From: Pandoraea iniqua
Lineage (GTDB): Bacteria; Pseudomonadota; Gammaproteobacteria; Burkholderiales; Burkholderiaceae
Reading direction: 5' to 3'
NCBI RefSeq assembly: GCF_902459685.1
Contig: NZ_CABPSF010000001.1
Location: 62,001 to 126,000 of the forward strand
DNA length: 64,000 nt
Shown: positions 19,049 through 26,514 of the stretch, piece after piece
Numbering within the stretch: position 1 is the stretch's first letter
Layout: each line of letters opens with the position of its first letter
The notes under the pieces: model-generated
Databases searched by the model: none
What the model was told of the DNA's origin: nothing
Seen by the model: the letters and a program-made list of their open reading frames with translations, nothing else
Translations under genes and position numbers: made by a program

Positions 19049-19561
19049 TCAGTCGTCCGAGCCGACCACCCGGCGCACACCCGTGCTGCGTGCGAGATAG
19101 TGCAGCGGCAGTGAGTTGCTGCGCTTGAAGGCGCTCAACACGATGTTCGAGCGCACGTTCTCGACGCCCGGCACCTGCATCAGACGCTTCATCACGAAGG
19201 CCGACAAGGCATTGAGGTCCGGCACGACGATGCGCAACAGGTAATCGGCCTCGCCGACCACCGCATGGCACTCGAGCACTTCAGGCAGCAGATCGATCTC
19301 GGCCTGAAAACGCTCGATGACGTGATCGCCATGATGTTGCAGGCGCAGCGTCGTGAACGCCGTCACGCCAAGGCCCAACACTTCAGGCCGCAACACCACC
19401 CGATACCCCTCGATGATGCCCGCCGCTTCGAGCCGCTGAAGCCGCCGGCCGATCTGCGACGCCGAGAGCGCCACATCTTTGGCCAACTCATGATGCGTGG
19501 CCCGTCCGTCCTTCTGCAAGGACTCCAACAGGGACAGATCGTAGCTATCCAGATCAACCAT
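19049..19561 (-). CDS. Lrp/AsnC family regulator, probable regulator of phhAB
   Basis: 170-residue regulator with an N-terminal helix-turn-helix (MVDLDSYDLSLLESLQKDGR, then HHELAKDVALSASQIGRRLQ) and a C-terminal RAM domain (EADYLLRIVVPDLNALSAFV). ATG 19561 matches the usual AsnC N-terminus; the frame is open 60 bp further upstream without family support. It is divergent from the phenylalanine hydroxylase gene, and the intervening 141 bp contains several perfect palindromes. Control of phenylalanine catabolism, with aromatic amino acids as effectors, is a reasonable inference. Confidence 0.9.
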   Translation of the reverse strand: MVDLDSYDLSLLESLQKDGRATHHELAKDVALSASQIGRRLQRLEAAGIIEGYRVVLRPEVLGLGVTAFTTLRLQHHGDHVIERFQAEIDLLPEVLECHAVVGEADYLLRIVVPDLNALSAFVMKRLMQVPGVENVRSNIVLSAFKRSNSLPLHYLARSTGVRRVVGSDD

Positions 19562-19589
19562 GACGATTCTCCGCAATAAATCGCTTATT

Positions 19590-19655
19590 TTTGCGAACTT
19601 TATGCAAACGGCTTTCACCACAGGCGCATTATGCGCCCATTTCGCATGCCATGCG
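19590..19655. promoter_or_regulatory. Set of palindromes in the lrp-phhA divergent promoter
   Basis: Three inverted repeats lie in series: TTTGC(9 nt)GCAAA at 19590-19608, the perfect GGCGCATTATGCGCC at 19623-19637, and the perfect CGCATGCCATGCG at 19643-19655. The centres of the last two are 19 bp apart, roughly two helical turns, as expected for side-by-side binding of an oligomeric Lrp-family protein. Confidence 0.55.
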
Positions 19656-19702
19656 CACTACACTTTCAATCATTGTTACTGCCTGATTGAGACGTAAGCA
19701 TC

Positions 19703-20548
19703 ATGTCCACCACCGCCATGCTCAAAGAGCAATTCGACGCCGGTCTCACGACCCGGCCCGACTTCACCATCGATCAACCCGTCGAGCAATACGGCGCGGT
19801 TGACCACGCGGTGTGGCAACAACTTTACGAACGCCAGACCGCCATGCTGCCGGGCCGGGTGTGCGACGCGTTCATGGACGGCATTCGCGCTCTCGACATG
19901 GACGCCCGCCGCGTGCCGGAGTTCGCCCATCTGAACGAAAAGCTCATGGCGGCCACCGGCTGGCAAGTGGTCGCGGTGCCCGGTCTCGTGCCGGACGAGG
20001 TCTTCTTCAACCATCTGGCGAATCGTCGCTTTCCCGCCACGTGGTGGATGCGCCGCCCCGACCAGCTCGACTACCTGCAAGAACCTGACTGCTTTCACGA
20101 TGTGTTCGGTCACGTGCCGCTGCTCGCCAACCCGGTGTTCGCCGACTTCATGCAAGCCTACGGTCAGGCCGGCAAGGTCGCGCAGGAAATCGGGGCACTG
20201 CCGCTGCTGGCGCGTCTGTACTGGTACACGGTCGAATTCGGTCTGATGCGCGACGGTGACGGGCTGCGCATCTACGGTGCCGGCATCGTCTCGAGCCGCG
20301 GCGAAACCGAGTTCTCGCTGACCTCGAACGAACCGAACCGGATCGGCTTTTCGCTTGACCGGGTGCTGCGTACCGAATACCGCATCGACACGTTCCAGCA
20401 AACCTACTTCGTCATCGACGACTTTGCGCAACTGTTCGACGCCATGCGCGCCGACCTGCCCGCGCTGTTCAAGGCGCTGGCGGCAGAGCCGTCTTTCGCC
20501 GCCAACGCCCGCCTGCCGGAAGATACGCAGATCATTCTGCCGGCGTGA
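19703..20548 (+). CDS. phhA: Phenylalanine 4-monooxygenase (phenylalanine hydroxylase)
   Basis: 281-residue monomeric bacterial phenylalanine hydroxylase converting Phe to Tyr with tetrahydropterin, O2 and non-haem Fe(II). The iron facial triad is visible: the two His of FHDVFGHVPLL and the Glu of YWYTVEFGL. The pterin/substrate region RRFPATWWMRRPDQLDYLQE and the downstream SSRGETEFSL also match. There is no regulatory ACT domain, as is normal for bacterial enzymes. phhB lies 214 bp downstream on the same strand. The Lrp regulator is divergent. Confidence 0.96.
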   Translation: MSTTAMLKEQFDAGLTTRPDFTIDQPVEQYGAVDHAVWQQLYERQTAMLPGRVCDAFMDGIRALDMDARRVPEFAHLNEKLMAATGWQVVAVPGLVPDEVFFNHLANRRFPATWWMRRPDQLDYLQEPDCFHDVFGHVPLLANPVFADFMQAYGQAGKVAQEIGALPLLARLYWYTVEFGLMRDGDGLRIYGAGIVSSRGETEFSLTSNEPNRIGFSLDRVLRTEYRIDTFQQTYFVIDDFAQLFDAMRADLPALFKALAAEPSFAANARLPEDTQIILPA

Positions 20549-20762
20549 TGGCCCGGCCCGGTCGATGTTGAGCAAGACCGGGCCGCTTCCGATGTTGCTA
20601 CCGGATGTTGCTAAGTTCCGCCTACGGGATCTTGCCCGTCCGGGCGGAACTTGCGCGCACGTCGCATCTGCCTGTGAAACAATAGCCATTCGACGGGCTC
20701 AAAAGGCGCGTCGATTCGATATTCGATTCGTACTGTACTGAATACGCTTTGAAAGGAATGCC

Positions 20763-21068
20763 ATGACAACACGACTCTCATCCGAGACGCGCGCCAGCCT
20801 GGCGGAAGTGCTGCCCGAGTGGCACCAGGTGGTTGGACGCGACGCGATCCAGCGTAGCTTCACATTTCACGATTTCAATGAGGCTTTCGGCTTCATGGCG
20901 CAGGTCGCGCTCAAGGCCGAAAAAATGAATCACCATCCGGAGTGGTTCAACGTCTACAACAAGGTCGACATCACGCTCTCGACGCACGATGCCGATGGTC
21001 TTACCCAGCGCGACGTCGATCTGGCGCTCGCCATCGATCAGTTCGCGGGCGATCGCGCCTCGGCCTGA
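20763..21068 (+). CDS. phhB: Pterin-4a-carbinolamine dehydratase
   Basis: 101-residue DCoH/PCD protein that dehydrates the 4a-hydroxy-tetrahydropterin produced by PhhA, so the cofactor can be recycled. The family core [20 protein letters not shown] with the His-His and downstream Thr-His pair ([17 protein letters not shown]) is intact. AAAGGA (20751-20756) precedes ATG 20763. The 214-bp gap to phhA is long for an operon, so a second promoter is possible. Confidence 0.95.
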   Translation: MTTRLSSETRASLAEVLPEWHQVVGRDAIQRSFTFHDFNEAFGFMAQVALKAEKMNHHPEWFNVYNKVDITLSTHDADGLTQRDVDLALAIDQFAGDRASA

Positions 21069-21188
21069 TTTCAGCCGGATCACGACGTCTCACTCTTCCA
21101 CTTTTTCACCCAGCATCGGACGGTATCGCGGCCACTGAGGGCCCGGTCCGCACCGATGCCGCGGGTTGATATCCCGATGGATGTTCCG

Positions 21189-21641
21189 TCAGTTCTTTGG
21201 TGCGAGCAATGTGCCACGGCACTGTTTGCTGCCGCAATGGCAGGCGTACTCGCGCTTGAGTTTGGCGGTGTAACGCGCGTCGATCACTAATCCGTAATCA
21301 TAGAAAAGCTCTTCGCCGGCGTCGATCTCGCGCATGGCGTAGATCTGCACGTGCTCGCCCTCTTCGCGCGCTTCGCAATTCGGCGCGCACGAGTGGTTGA
21401 TCCAGCGCGCATTGTTGCCGTCGACTTTGCCGTCGATGCAACGCCCGTCTTCCAGACTGAAGTAGAACGTATGCGTGGGATGCGCCGGGTCGTGCGGATG
21501 ACGACGCAACGCTTCTTTCCACGAAATGACCTCGCCCTTGTACTCGATCACGCGTTCGCCTTTTTTGAGACGCCTGACCGCGTATACGCCCTTGCCGTGG
21601 ACGCCGGATTTTCTGACTTCGATTCTGCGCTTAGCTGACAT
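21189..21641 (-). CDS. SET-domain protein-lysine methyltransferase homologue
   Basis: 150-residue protein consisting almost entirely of a SET domain plus a post-SET motif. SAM-binding and catalytic signatures are present: KSGVHGKGVYAVRRLKKGER, the pseudo-knot NHS(C) in RWINHSCAPNC, and GEELFYDYGL with the catalytic Tyr. A post-SET zinc-binding pattern CHCGSKQC with a preceding Tyr-Ala follows. All residues expected for an active lysine methyltransferase are there, but the target in a bacterium is unknown. Such genes are known in several proteobacteria and chlamydiae. It stands alone on the minus strand, downstream of a MarR gene. Confidence 0.85.
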   Translation of the reverse strand: MSAKRRIEVRKSGVHGKGVYAVRRLKKGERVIEYKGEVISWKEALRRHPHDPAHPTHTFYFSLEDGRCIDGKVDGNNARWINHSCAPNCEAREEGEHVQIYAMREIDAGEELFYDYGLVIDARYTAKLKREYACHCGSKQCRGTLLAPKN

Positions 21642-21722
21642 GTATATGCGACGAGGTTTCGTGGGTACAAAAGAGCGCAGTGTACAGGGCCGCGCCGGTC
21701 ATGTGCATGACAAGTCCCGACG

Positions 21723-21753
21723 AAAAAAAACGCCACCCATGCCGGATGGCGTT
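21723..21753 (-). terminator. Rho-independent terminator of the MarR-family gene
   Basis: Read on the minus strand, AACGCCA pairs with TGGCGTT around a partly paired centre and is followed by eight T residues (complement of 21723-21730). It lies about 50 bp after the regulator's stop. Confidence 0.85.
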
Positions 21754-21800
21754 CCCCCCTCGTTCGCGCCGCCTGGGCGTTGCGACGGATGGCCGGTCGC

Positions 21801-22442
21801 TCAAGCCTTGCTGTAGAGCTTCCAGACCTTGCGCTGTGTGGCGATGTCCGCGTCCTCATGCGAATTGCAATCGAGAGGAATTCGCGAATCGTCGTAAGTC
21901 GCATTGAAATGATTGCAATGGAACTGGCCCTTGCCGCGCGGCGCTGCTTCGAAGTGCGAGCAGGTCAGACACATGCGCTGCGGCGGCATGTCACCGCGCT
22001 CTTGCATCGTGAAGACCAGCTTGAGCAGCGCGCGATAGAGCTGAGCACATTCCTTGTCGCCCAGCGAGTCGGCCGCCGTCGTCAGGAAGTTGGGCCACTG
22101 CGACGCCCGCTTGGCGGCGGTACGGCCGCAAGCGGTCAATCGAAGCGCCAGTGCCCGGCCGTCGTTGGCATCGCGCCGTTTCTCGACCAGTCCCTTGGAT
22201 TCCAGTGTACTCACGGCCTCACTGACCGTGGCCGATGTGAGTGCGGCATCCTCCGCAATCTCACCTAATCGCATCGGCACGCCACGCGAGAGCAGGAGCG
22301 TCAGAATCTCTCCCTGCGTCGGCGTCAATCCAGCCAATGCCGCGCCCTCCCAGGCGTGGCTCCGTAACGCCGTTCCCATGCGCAACAAACCTGCCGTTAC
22401 GCGCTTGGAGAGCGCTTCATCTAGTGGGGTCGGAGTAGCCAT
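21801..22442 (-). CDS. MarR family regulator with a Cys/His-rich C-terminal tail
   Basis: 213-residue protein. Residues about 5-145 form a MarR winged-helix domain (TPTQGEILTLLLSRGVPMRL, TSATVSEAVSTLESKGLVEK, RRDANDGRALALRL). The last 60 residues add MCLTCSHFE, then GQFHCNHFN and LDCNSHED. That spacing of Cys and His residues (CxxCxHF, HCxHF, CxxH) suggests a metal or Fe-S site, which ordinary MarR proteins lack. The ligand, regulon and metal are not known. Downstream lies its own terminator, upstream the gene-free DnaA-box region. Confidence 0.87.
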   Translation of the reverse strand: MATPTPLDEALSKRVTAGLLRMGTALRSHAWEGAALAGLTPTQGEILTLLLSRGVPMRLGEIAEDAALTSATVSEAVSTLESKGLVEKRRDANDGRALALRLTACGRTAAKRASQWPNFLTTAADSLGDKECAQLYRALLKLVFTMQERGDMPPQRMCLTCSHFEAAPRGKGQFHCNHFNATYDDSRIPLDCNSHEDADIATQRKVWKLYSKA

Positions 22443-23277
22443 GATTTTCGTTAGGATTTCTAAAAACTATACGTCGGTAAAACAGCTTGTCAAATTTACT
22501 ATCAGGCGGTGCATCACACGAGTTGCCTTGCCTTTCCATCAATTTCGGCGCCCCGCCCGGGGGAAACCCTGACCCACTTCCGTGTCGATACGCGACGGCA
22601 AGTCGCTGTTGAACCTGCCTTCCCGCCACGATTCCATTGTGTGTTCTGAGTCGAATTTTGGCGTATCAGTTCTTGTACTGATCTCCCAGATCCTAGGCGC
22701 GATGTTTACAAAATATTGGTGTCCTGCTCACTCGCAGCGCGAATCGTGACAGCGTCAAAAACATTTCGCATCCCATGCGAATTCACTCGCTAAGCCAATA
22801 GATGTAACGCCGTGTCTTGTCTCGCACCCCGCACCAATCGCAAGCATCCGTGCAAAGCCGCGCCGGACTTGGCTCGCAGGCCGTAGCGACGCTTTTTGAT
22901 TGACGAGCGTCCCTGTTACGTCCCCGGGAAAAATGCCTCGAATATCGAGAGATCCGCTTCGCTTTAGCGCATGCGCTGGCGTATACGAAGCGCGCCTGTG
23001 TTTCGGACAGAACGCAAATGTTCTGAAACACGAACGGCGACCCTCAGTCGCATAACGACCCGTTCGGCGAAAAATTCGGGGAATGAGCTGATCGGCATGT
23101 CCGGTGAGCGCACCTTTTTGACATGCGAAATGAAGAAATGGACGACGACGGCGATTTCGCGCGTTACAGCCAATAAAACCAACATCAATCACTTCGGATA
23201 ACACGCGCGGTACGTCACAAAAACGGAGTGGCGAGATTGTAGCCGCGAACCTCACAGACGAAGTGAGAACGTCAAAA
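22443..23277. other. Gene-free region left of the DnaA-box cluster, with palindromes
   Basis: About 830 bp without a convincing gene. The longest open frames here lack family features and normal codon composition. Directly seen structures are TTCGCAT-CCC-ATGCGAA at 22765-22781, the perfect 12-bp palindrome AGCGCATGCGCT at 22966-22977, and a bulged hairpin at 22999-23030 (TGTTTC, 4-nt bulge, AGAAC, loop, GTTCT, GAAACA). They may belong to the adjacent origin-like region. Confidence 0.5.
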
Positions 23278-23580
23278 TTATCCACAAAACCGTGTTTTCG
23301 GGGGTCTGCTGCACAATATTTAGGCGCCTGTGGATAACTTTATGGATAACTTATCGGAGTACGTGTGCATGGGTTCGGGATAACTTGCCAATCTTTCCAC
23401 AGGGGGCAAAAACTGTTCAGAGTTGTTCTGGAGATACCCGCTGTTTGTCCATCCAGTTCTCAATCGGGCAAGTTGATGTTTACAAGGCGTTAACTGTGGT
23501 TATCCACAGGAGTGGGCTGCCTTTGTTAACTACTACTATGTATACATACAGTAAACCTATTAAAACCTTAAAACATTGCT
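23278..23580. other. Origin-like cluster of DnaA boxes with an AT-rich unwinding-type segment
   Basis: Perfect DnaA boxes TTATCCACA lie at 23278-23286 (+), 23329-23337 (-) and 23500-23508 (+). A one-mismatch box TATGGATAA lies at 23341-23349 (-), and two-mismatch variants at 23375-23383 and 23393-23401. They are followed by an AT-rich tract (about 23521-23580) flanked by GTTAAC sites. This is the standard layout of a bacterial chromosomal origin (boxes beside a DUE). The cluster is about 21 kb from dnaA, whereas the rpmH-dnaA gap has only one perfect box. Whether it is the active oriC or a DnaA-titrating site needs strand-skew or replication data. Confidence 0.65.
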
Positions 23581-23665
23581 ACGAGCGGCGCGAAAACCGG
23601 AAAACCCGGTAGGGACGAACAGTGGAAAACGCAGCGCTTGCGATGCGTGCAACAAGCGTTGCAGA

Positions 23666-23694
23666 CAATAAAAAACCCCGCCAAGGCGGGGTTT
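23666..23694 (-). terminator. Rho-independent terminator after ybdK
   Basis: Ten-base stem AAACCCCGCC / GGCGGGGTTT (23673-23682 / 23685-23694) with an AA loop. On the minus strand it is followed by TTTTTATTG. It ends the leftward ybdK-antiporter transcript and shields the DnaA-box region from it. Confidence 0.88.
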
Positions 23695-23761
23695 CGTGAC
23701 ACCGATCGCTGAATCAGGGCTTCATCAGCACCCTGACAGGCGCTCTGGCAGGCCTACGGCG

Positions 23762-24877
23762 TCATGACGCCCACCGCAGACACTGCTGACGGACCATCTC
23801 GTTGAGCGACTTCGCATCCGCGTGGATCTGACGCAGCCACACGGCGTCGTTCATGCCCGAGGCCACCAGTTGGCGGATCTCTTCACACGCGGCTTCGGCT
23901 TCCAGCACCGCTGCGTGGGGCTTGATGACCTCCAGCGTCTGGGCGATGTGCTGACCCAGCGTGGTCCGCTCACCGCTCTGCGGATCGACGTAAGCGCCTT
24001 CCAGACCGAAACGGCAGGCCTCGAAGCGGTTGAACGTGTAGACGAGGTAGTCGTCCTCGCTCAGCGTGAACGGGCGCTCCTCGAGCAGATAACGGGCCAG
24101 AGACTGGATGTAACAGGCGATGGCAGCCGCCCGGTCGACCGATAAGGGGGTATCCATCACTCGCACTTCGATCGTCCCAAAGCCCGGTTTTGGACGGATA
24201 TCCCAGTAGAAGTCCTTCATGCTCTCGACGACGCCCGTTTTGACCATCTTGTCGAAGTACGTCTCGAAGTCTTCCCACTTGAGCACGAACGGCGCACGGC
24301 CCGACAGCGGGAACGCAAACACCGAGTTCAAACGCGCGGAGTGAAAGCCCGTGTCCACCCCTTGCACGTACGGCGAAGAGGCCGACAGCGCAATAAAGTG
24401 CGGGATATAACGCGACATCGCGTGCAGCAGGTAAAGGGCGCTATCCGGGTCCGGACAGCCGATGTGCACGTGCTGACCGAACACCGTGAACTGCTTGGCG
24501 AGATAGCCGTAGAGCTCGGAGAGGAAATGAAAACGCGGCGAGTCGTAAATCGTGCGCTCGCTCCAGCGCTGGAATGCGTGAGTGCCGCCTCCGCATAAGC
24601 CGACGTTGAGCTGTTCGCTGGCGCCGATCAGCACGTCGCGAACCCTTCGCAGTTGCGAGACGGCGTCGCTGTGGTGGTGACAGATATCGGTCGAAAGCTC
24701 GATCATGCTTTCGGTCATTTCCGGTTTGATTTCCCCCGGATGTGTCTCCTTCGCCACCAGCCGCATCACGTCCGACGCGGCCTTGGTCAGGTCGTAATCG
24801 TGGCGATTGACGATCTGCATCTCGAGCTCGACACCGAAGGTGCACGGCTTCGAGGGGATGAATTCTTCTAATGACAT
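23762..24877 (-). CDS. ybdK: YbdK-type carboxylate-amine ligase (putative glutamate-cysteine ligase 2)
   Basis: 371-residue GCS2-family ATP-grasp-like ligase. Family signatures are [20 protein letters not shown] at the N-terminus, [20 protein letters not shown], the metal/ATP region [13 protein letters not shown], and [21 protein letters not shown]. coli YbdK has weak glutamate-cysteine ligase activity; the physiological role is uncertain. It ends a two-gene leftward unit: its start is 3 nt downstream of the antiporter stop, so the pair is probably translationally coupled. Confidence 0.9.
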   Translation of the reverse strand: MSLEEFIPSKPCTFGVELEMQIVNRHDYDLTKAASDVMRLVAKETHPGEIKPEMTESMIELSTDICHHHSDAVSQLRRVRDVLIGASEQLNVGLCGGGTHAFQRWSERTIYDSPRFHFLSELYGYLAKQFTVFGQHVHIGCPDPDSALYLLHAMSRYIPHFIALSASSPYVQGVDTGFHSARLNSVFAFPLSGRAPFVLKWEDFETYFDKMVKTGVVESMKDFYWDIRPKPGFGTIEVRVMDTPLSVDRAAAIACYIQSLARYLLEERPFTLSEDDYLVYTFNRFEACRFGLEGAYVDPQSGERTTLGQHIAQTLEVIKPHAAVLEAEAACEEIRQLVASGMNDAVWLRQIHADAKSLNEMVRQQCLRWAS

Positions 24878-24880
24878 GGC

Positions 24881-26086
24881 TTAATCCTTCCGTTCACCGA
24901 CAAGGGCCAATGCCCAATAGACCACCAGCGGGCCGACCAGTTGCAGCAACGCGATGGTGCACATCACCACGGCCTTGAGCATCGGATCGAACTGCGGGTA
25001 GATGTCGTACGTGTCGGCAACGAGTACGAGCGCAAGACTCGCCATCGGACAGAGCGCGAGCCCTAGTGCGACGGCCTGTTTGTAGCTGATGCCGGCCGGA
25101 TGGGCGACGGCGACCGTCCCGACCACCTTGGCCAGCAGACGGACGACGATGATCGCTGCCGCGGCCAGACCGCCGATCATCACGTATTGCCACTGGAATG
25201 CCAGCGATGTCAGCACGAACAACACCACGGCGAGCAGCCAGCCGGCCGTGCCGAAGTACGCCGGCCAAAGCTGCGGACGCTCATCCAGATTCCGGAAAAT
25301 GATCCCGGCAAGCAGCAGCGTGAGCGAGTTGGGCAGCTTGAGCATGTGCACCAGCGCGACCATCAGCATGATCAGGCCGATCAGCATCACGAACGCATGA
25401 TGGTCCTGGCTGCCGAACTTCCGGAACACCAGATTGCACGCCTTGGCGAGTACGAAGGCCAGCACGATCGAGCCGATCAGCAGGTACAGCGGATGGAACA
25501 GCACCACCCAGAAACTCGAGTGGTATGTCTGGTGCATCCAGCCGTAGACCAGCTTGACGGCCACCACGGCGTAAATGCTGTTCAGCGCCGCCAGCGCCAG
25601 CAGGCGCTCGGTGACCTGACCTTCGGCACGCAACTCGTTCTTGAGCTGGACGACAACCGCCGGCGACGTGGCCATGCTGATCGACGCGATGAGCATCGAT
25701 GTGAGCGGCGCGACGTTGAACAACCGCAGCACCGCGTAGACCGCGATGAGGGTGAGCAGCGCCTCGAGTGCACTCGTGACGATGAGCCACGAGTTGGCCC
25801 GCATCCATTTCAGATTCAGACGGCTGCCGAGTTCGAACAGCAGCAGGCCGAGGGCCAGATCGATCAGCAGCCGGATGGCCGCGCTCGTTTGCGCGTCCAG
25901 CATCGACGAGAGACCCAACGTACCGCCGACCAGCCCGACCACCGCGTAACCGGTGATGCGCGGCAGGCGCAGTCTCCGGAAACAGATTTCTCCTGCCAGA
26001 CCGGCAAATACCAATGCCAGACCAGCGAAGAAAACGGGATCAGGCGCCGGCGGCCAGCCCGGGAAAAGGGACAGTTCCGACGTCAT
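24881..26086 (-). CDS. Cation:proton antiporter, CPA2/Kef-type membrane domain
   Basis: 401-residue protein with about twelve hydrophobic helices of the Na+/H+ exchanger fold (LRLPRITGYAVVGLVGGTLG, DLALGLLLFELGSRLNLKWM, SISMATSPAVVVQLKNELRA). It lacks the C-terminal TrkA-N/RCK domain of KefB and KefC, so gating by glutathione adducts is not expected from its own sequence. Coupling to the YbdK ligase, a glutathione-pathway-like enzyme, 3 nt downstream is suggestive of thiol-linked ion efflux, but that is inference. Confidence 0.85.
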   Translation of the reverse strand: MTSELSLFPGWPPAPDPVFFAGLALVFAGLAGEICFRRLRLPRITGYAVVGLVGGTLGLSSMLDAQTSAAIRLLIDLALGLLLFELGSRLNLKWMRANSWLIVTSALEALLTLIAVYAVLRLFNVAPLTSMLIASISMATSPAVVVQLKNELRAEGQVTERLLALAALNSIYAVVAVKLVYGWMHQTYHSSFWVVLFHPLYLLIGSIVLAFVLAKACNLVFRKFGSQDHHAFVMLIGLIMLMVALVHMLKLPNSLTLLLAGIIFRNLDERPQLWPAYFGTAGWLLAVVLFVLTSLAFQWQYVMIGGLAAAAIIVVRLLAKVVGTVAVAHPAGISYKQAVALGLALCPMASLALVLVADTYDIYPQFDPMLKAVVMCTIALLQLVGPLVVYWALALVGERKD

Positions 26087-26514
26087 ATTGCTCGCTTTGC
26101 GCCGCTTGACGGCGCATCAAGTGGTGGAAAGGAAAAGAATGCCGCGCGCGGGGTTGCAGAAATAAAGACAAATGCGCGACGAACCCTTAGGGTTGGGCTC
26201 ATTTTGCCACACTCGGTTTGGAGGGCTCTGTCAGGACCCGCGGTACCCCGGGAAGCCCCTTGTGGCGGGACTTCGCCATTCCCCCATTCCTGAAGACCGA
26301 ACTGAAGACCGGATGGCGGGCCGATTCCGGGGCAGTCGCACGGCAGGCAAGGCGAAAAGTGCCGGAGGCAAGCGCGTAGCGCGTCGCCTCCGCCTGCGGC
26401 GGACCTTGAACTGCATGGGGGTCAGATTCGAATTATTGGGAATGACATCGGCTACGCGATGAACGGCCGGTCGGCCGGTTTTATCTGCCGAAGTTCTGCC
26501 GTGGTGCCGTGCGC
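26087..26514. other. Gene-free interval between the antiporter and mnmC
   Basis: 428 bp with no supportable gene. Visible secondary structure includes TCCGCC-TGC-GGCGGA at 26389-26403 and an enclosing pairing GGAGGC (26364-26369) with GCCTCC (26386-26391). Promoters for the leftward antiporter gene must lie in the left part. No recognisable terminator with a U-run was found for mnmC. Confidence 0.5.

Noticed and set aside
22999-23030. Possible parS (TGTTTC ... GAAACA)
   Set aside because: The arms are separated by 20 nt with an asymmetric bulge; the ParB site needs contiguous TGTTTCACGTGAAACA-like arms.
22755-23285. 176-codon minus-strand frame within the DnaA-box region
   Set aside because: It runs into a DnaA box and across palindromes, has atypical composition and no recognisable domain.
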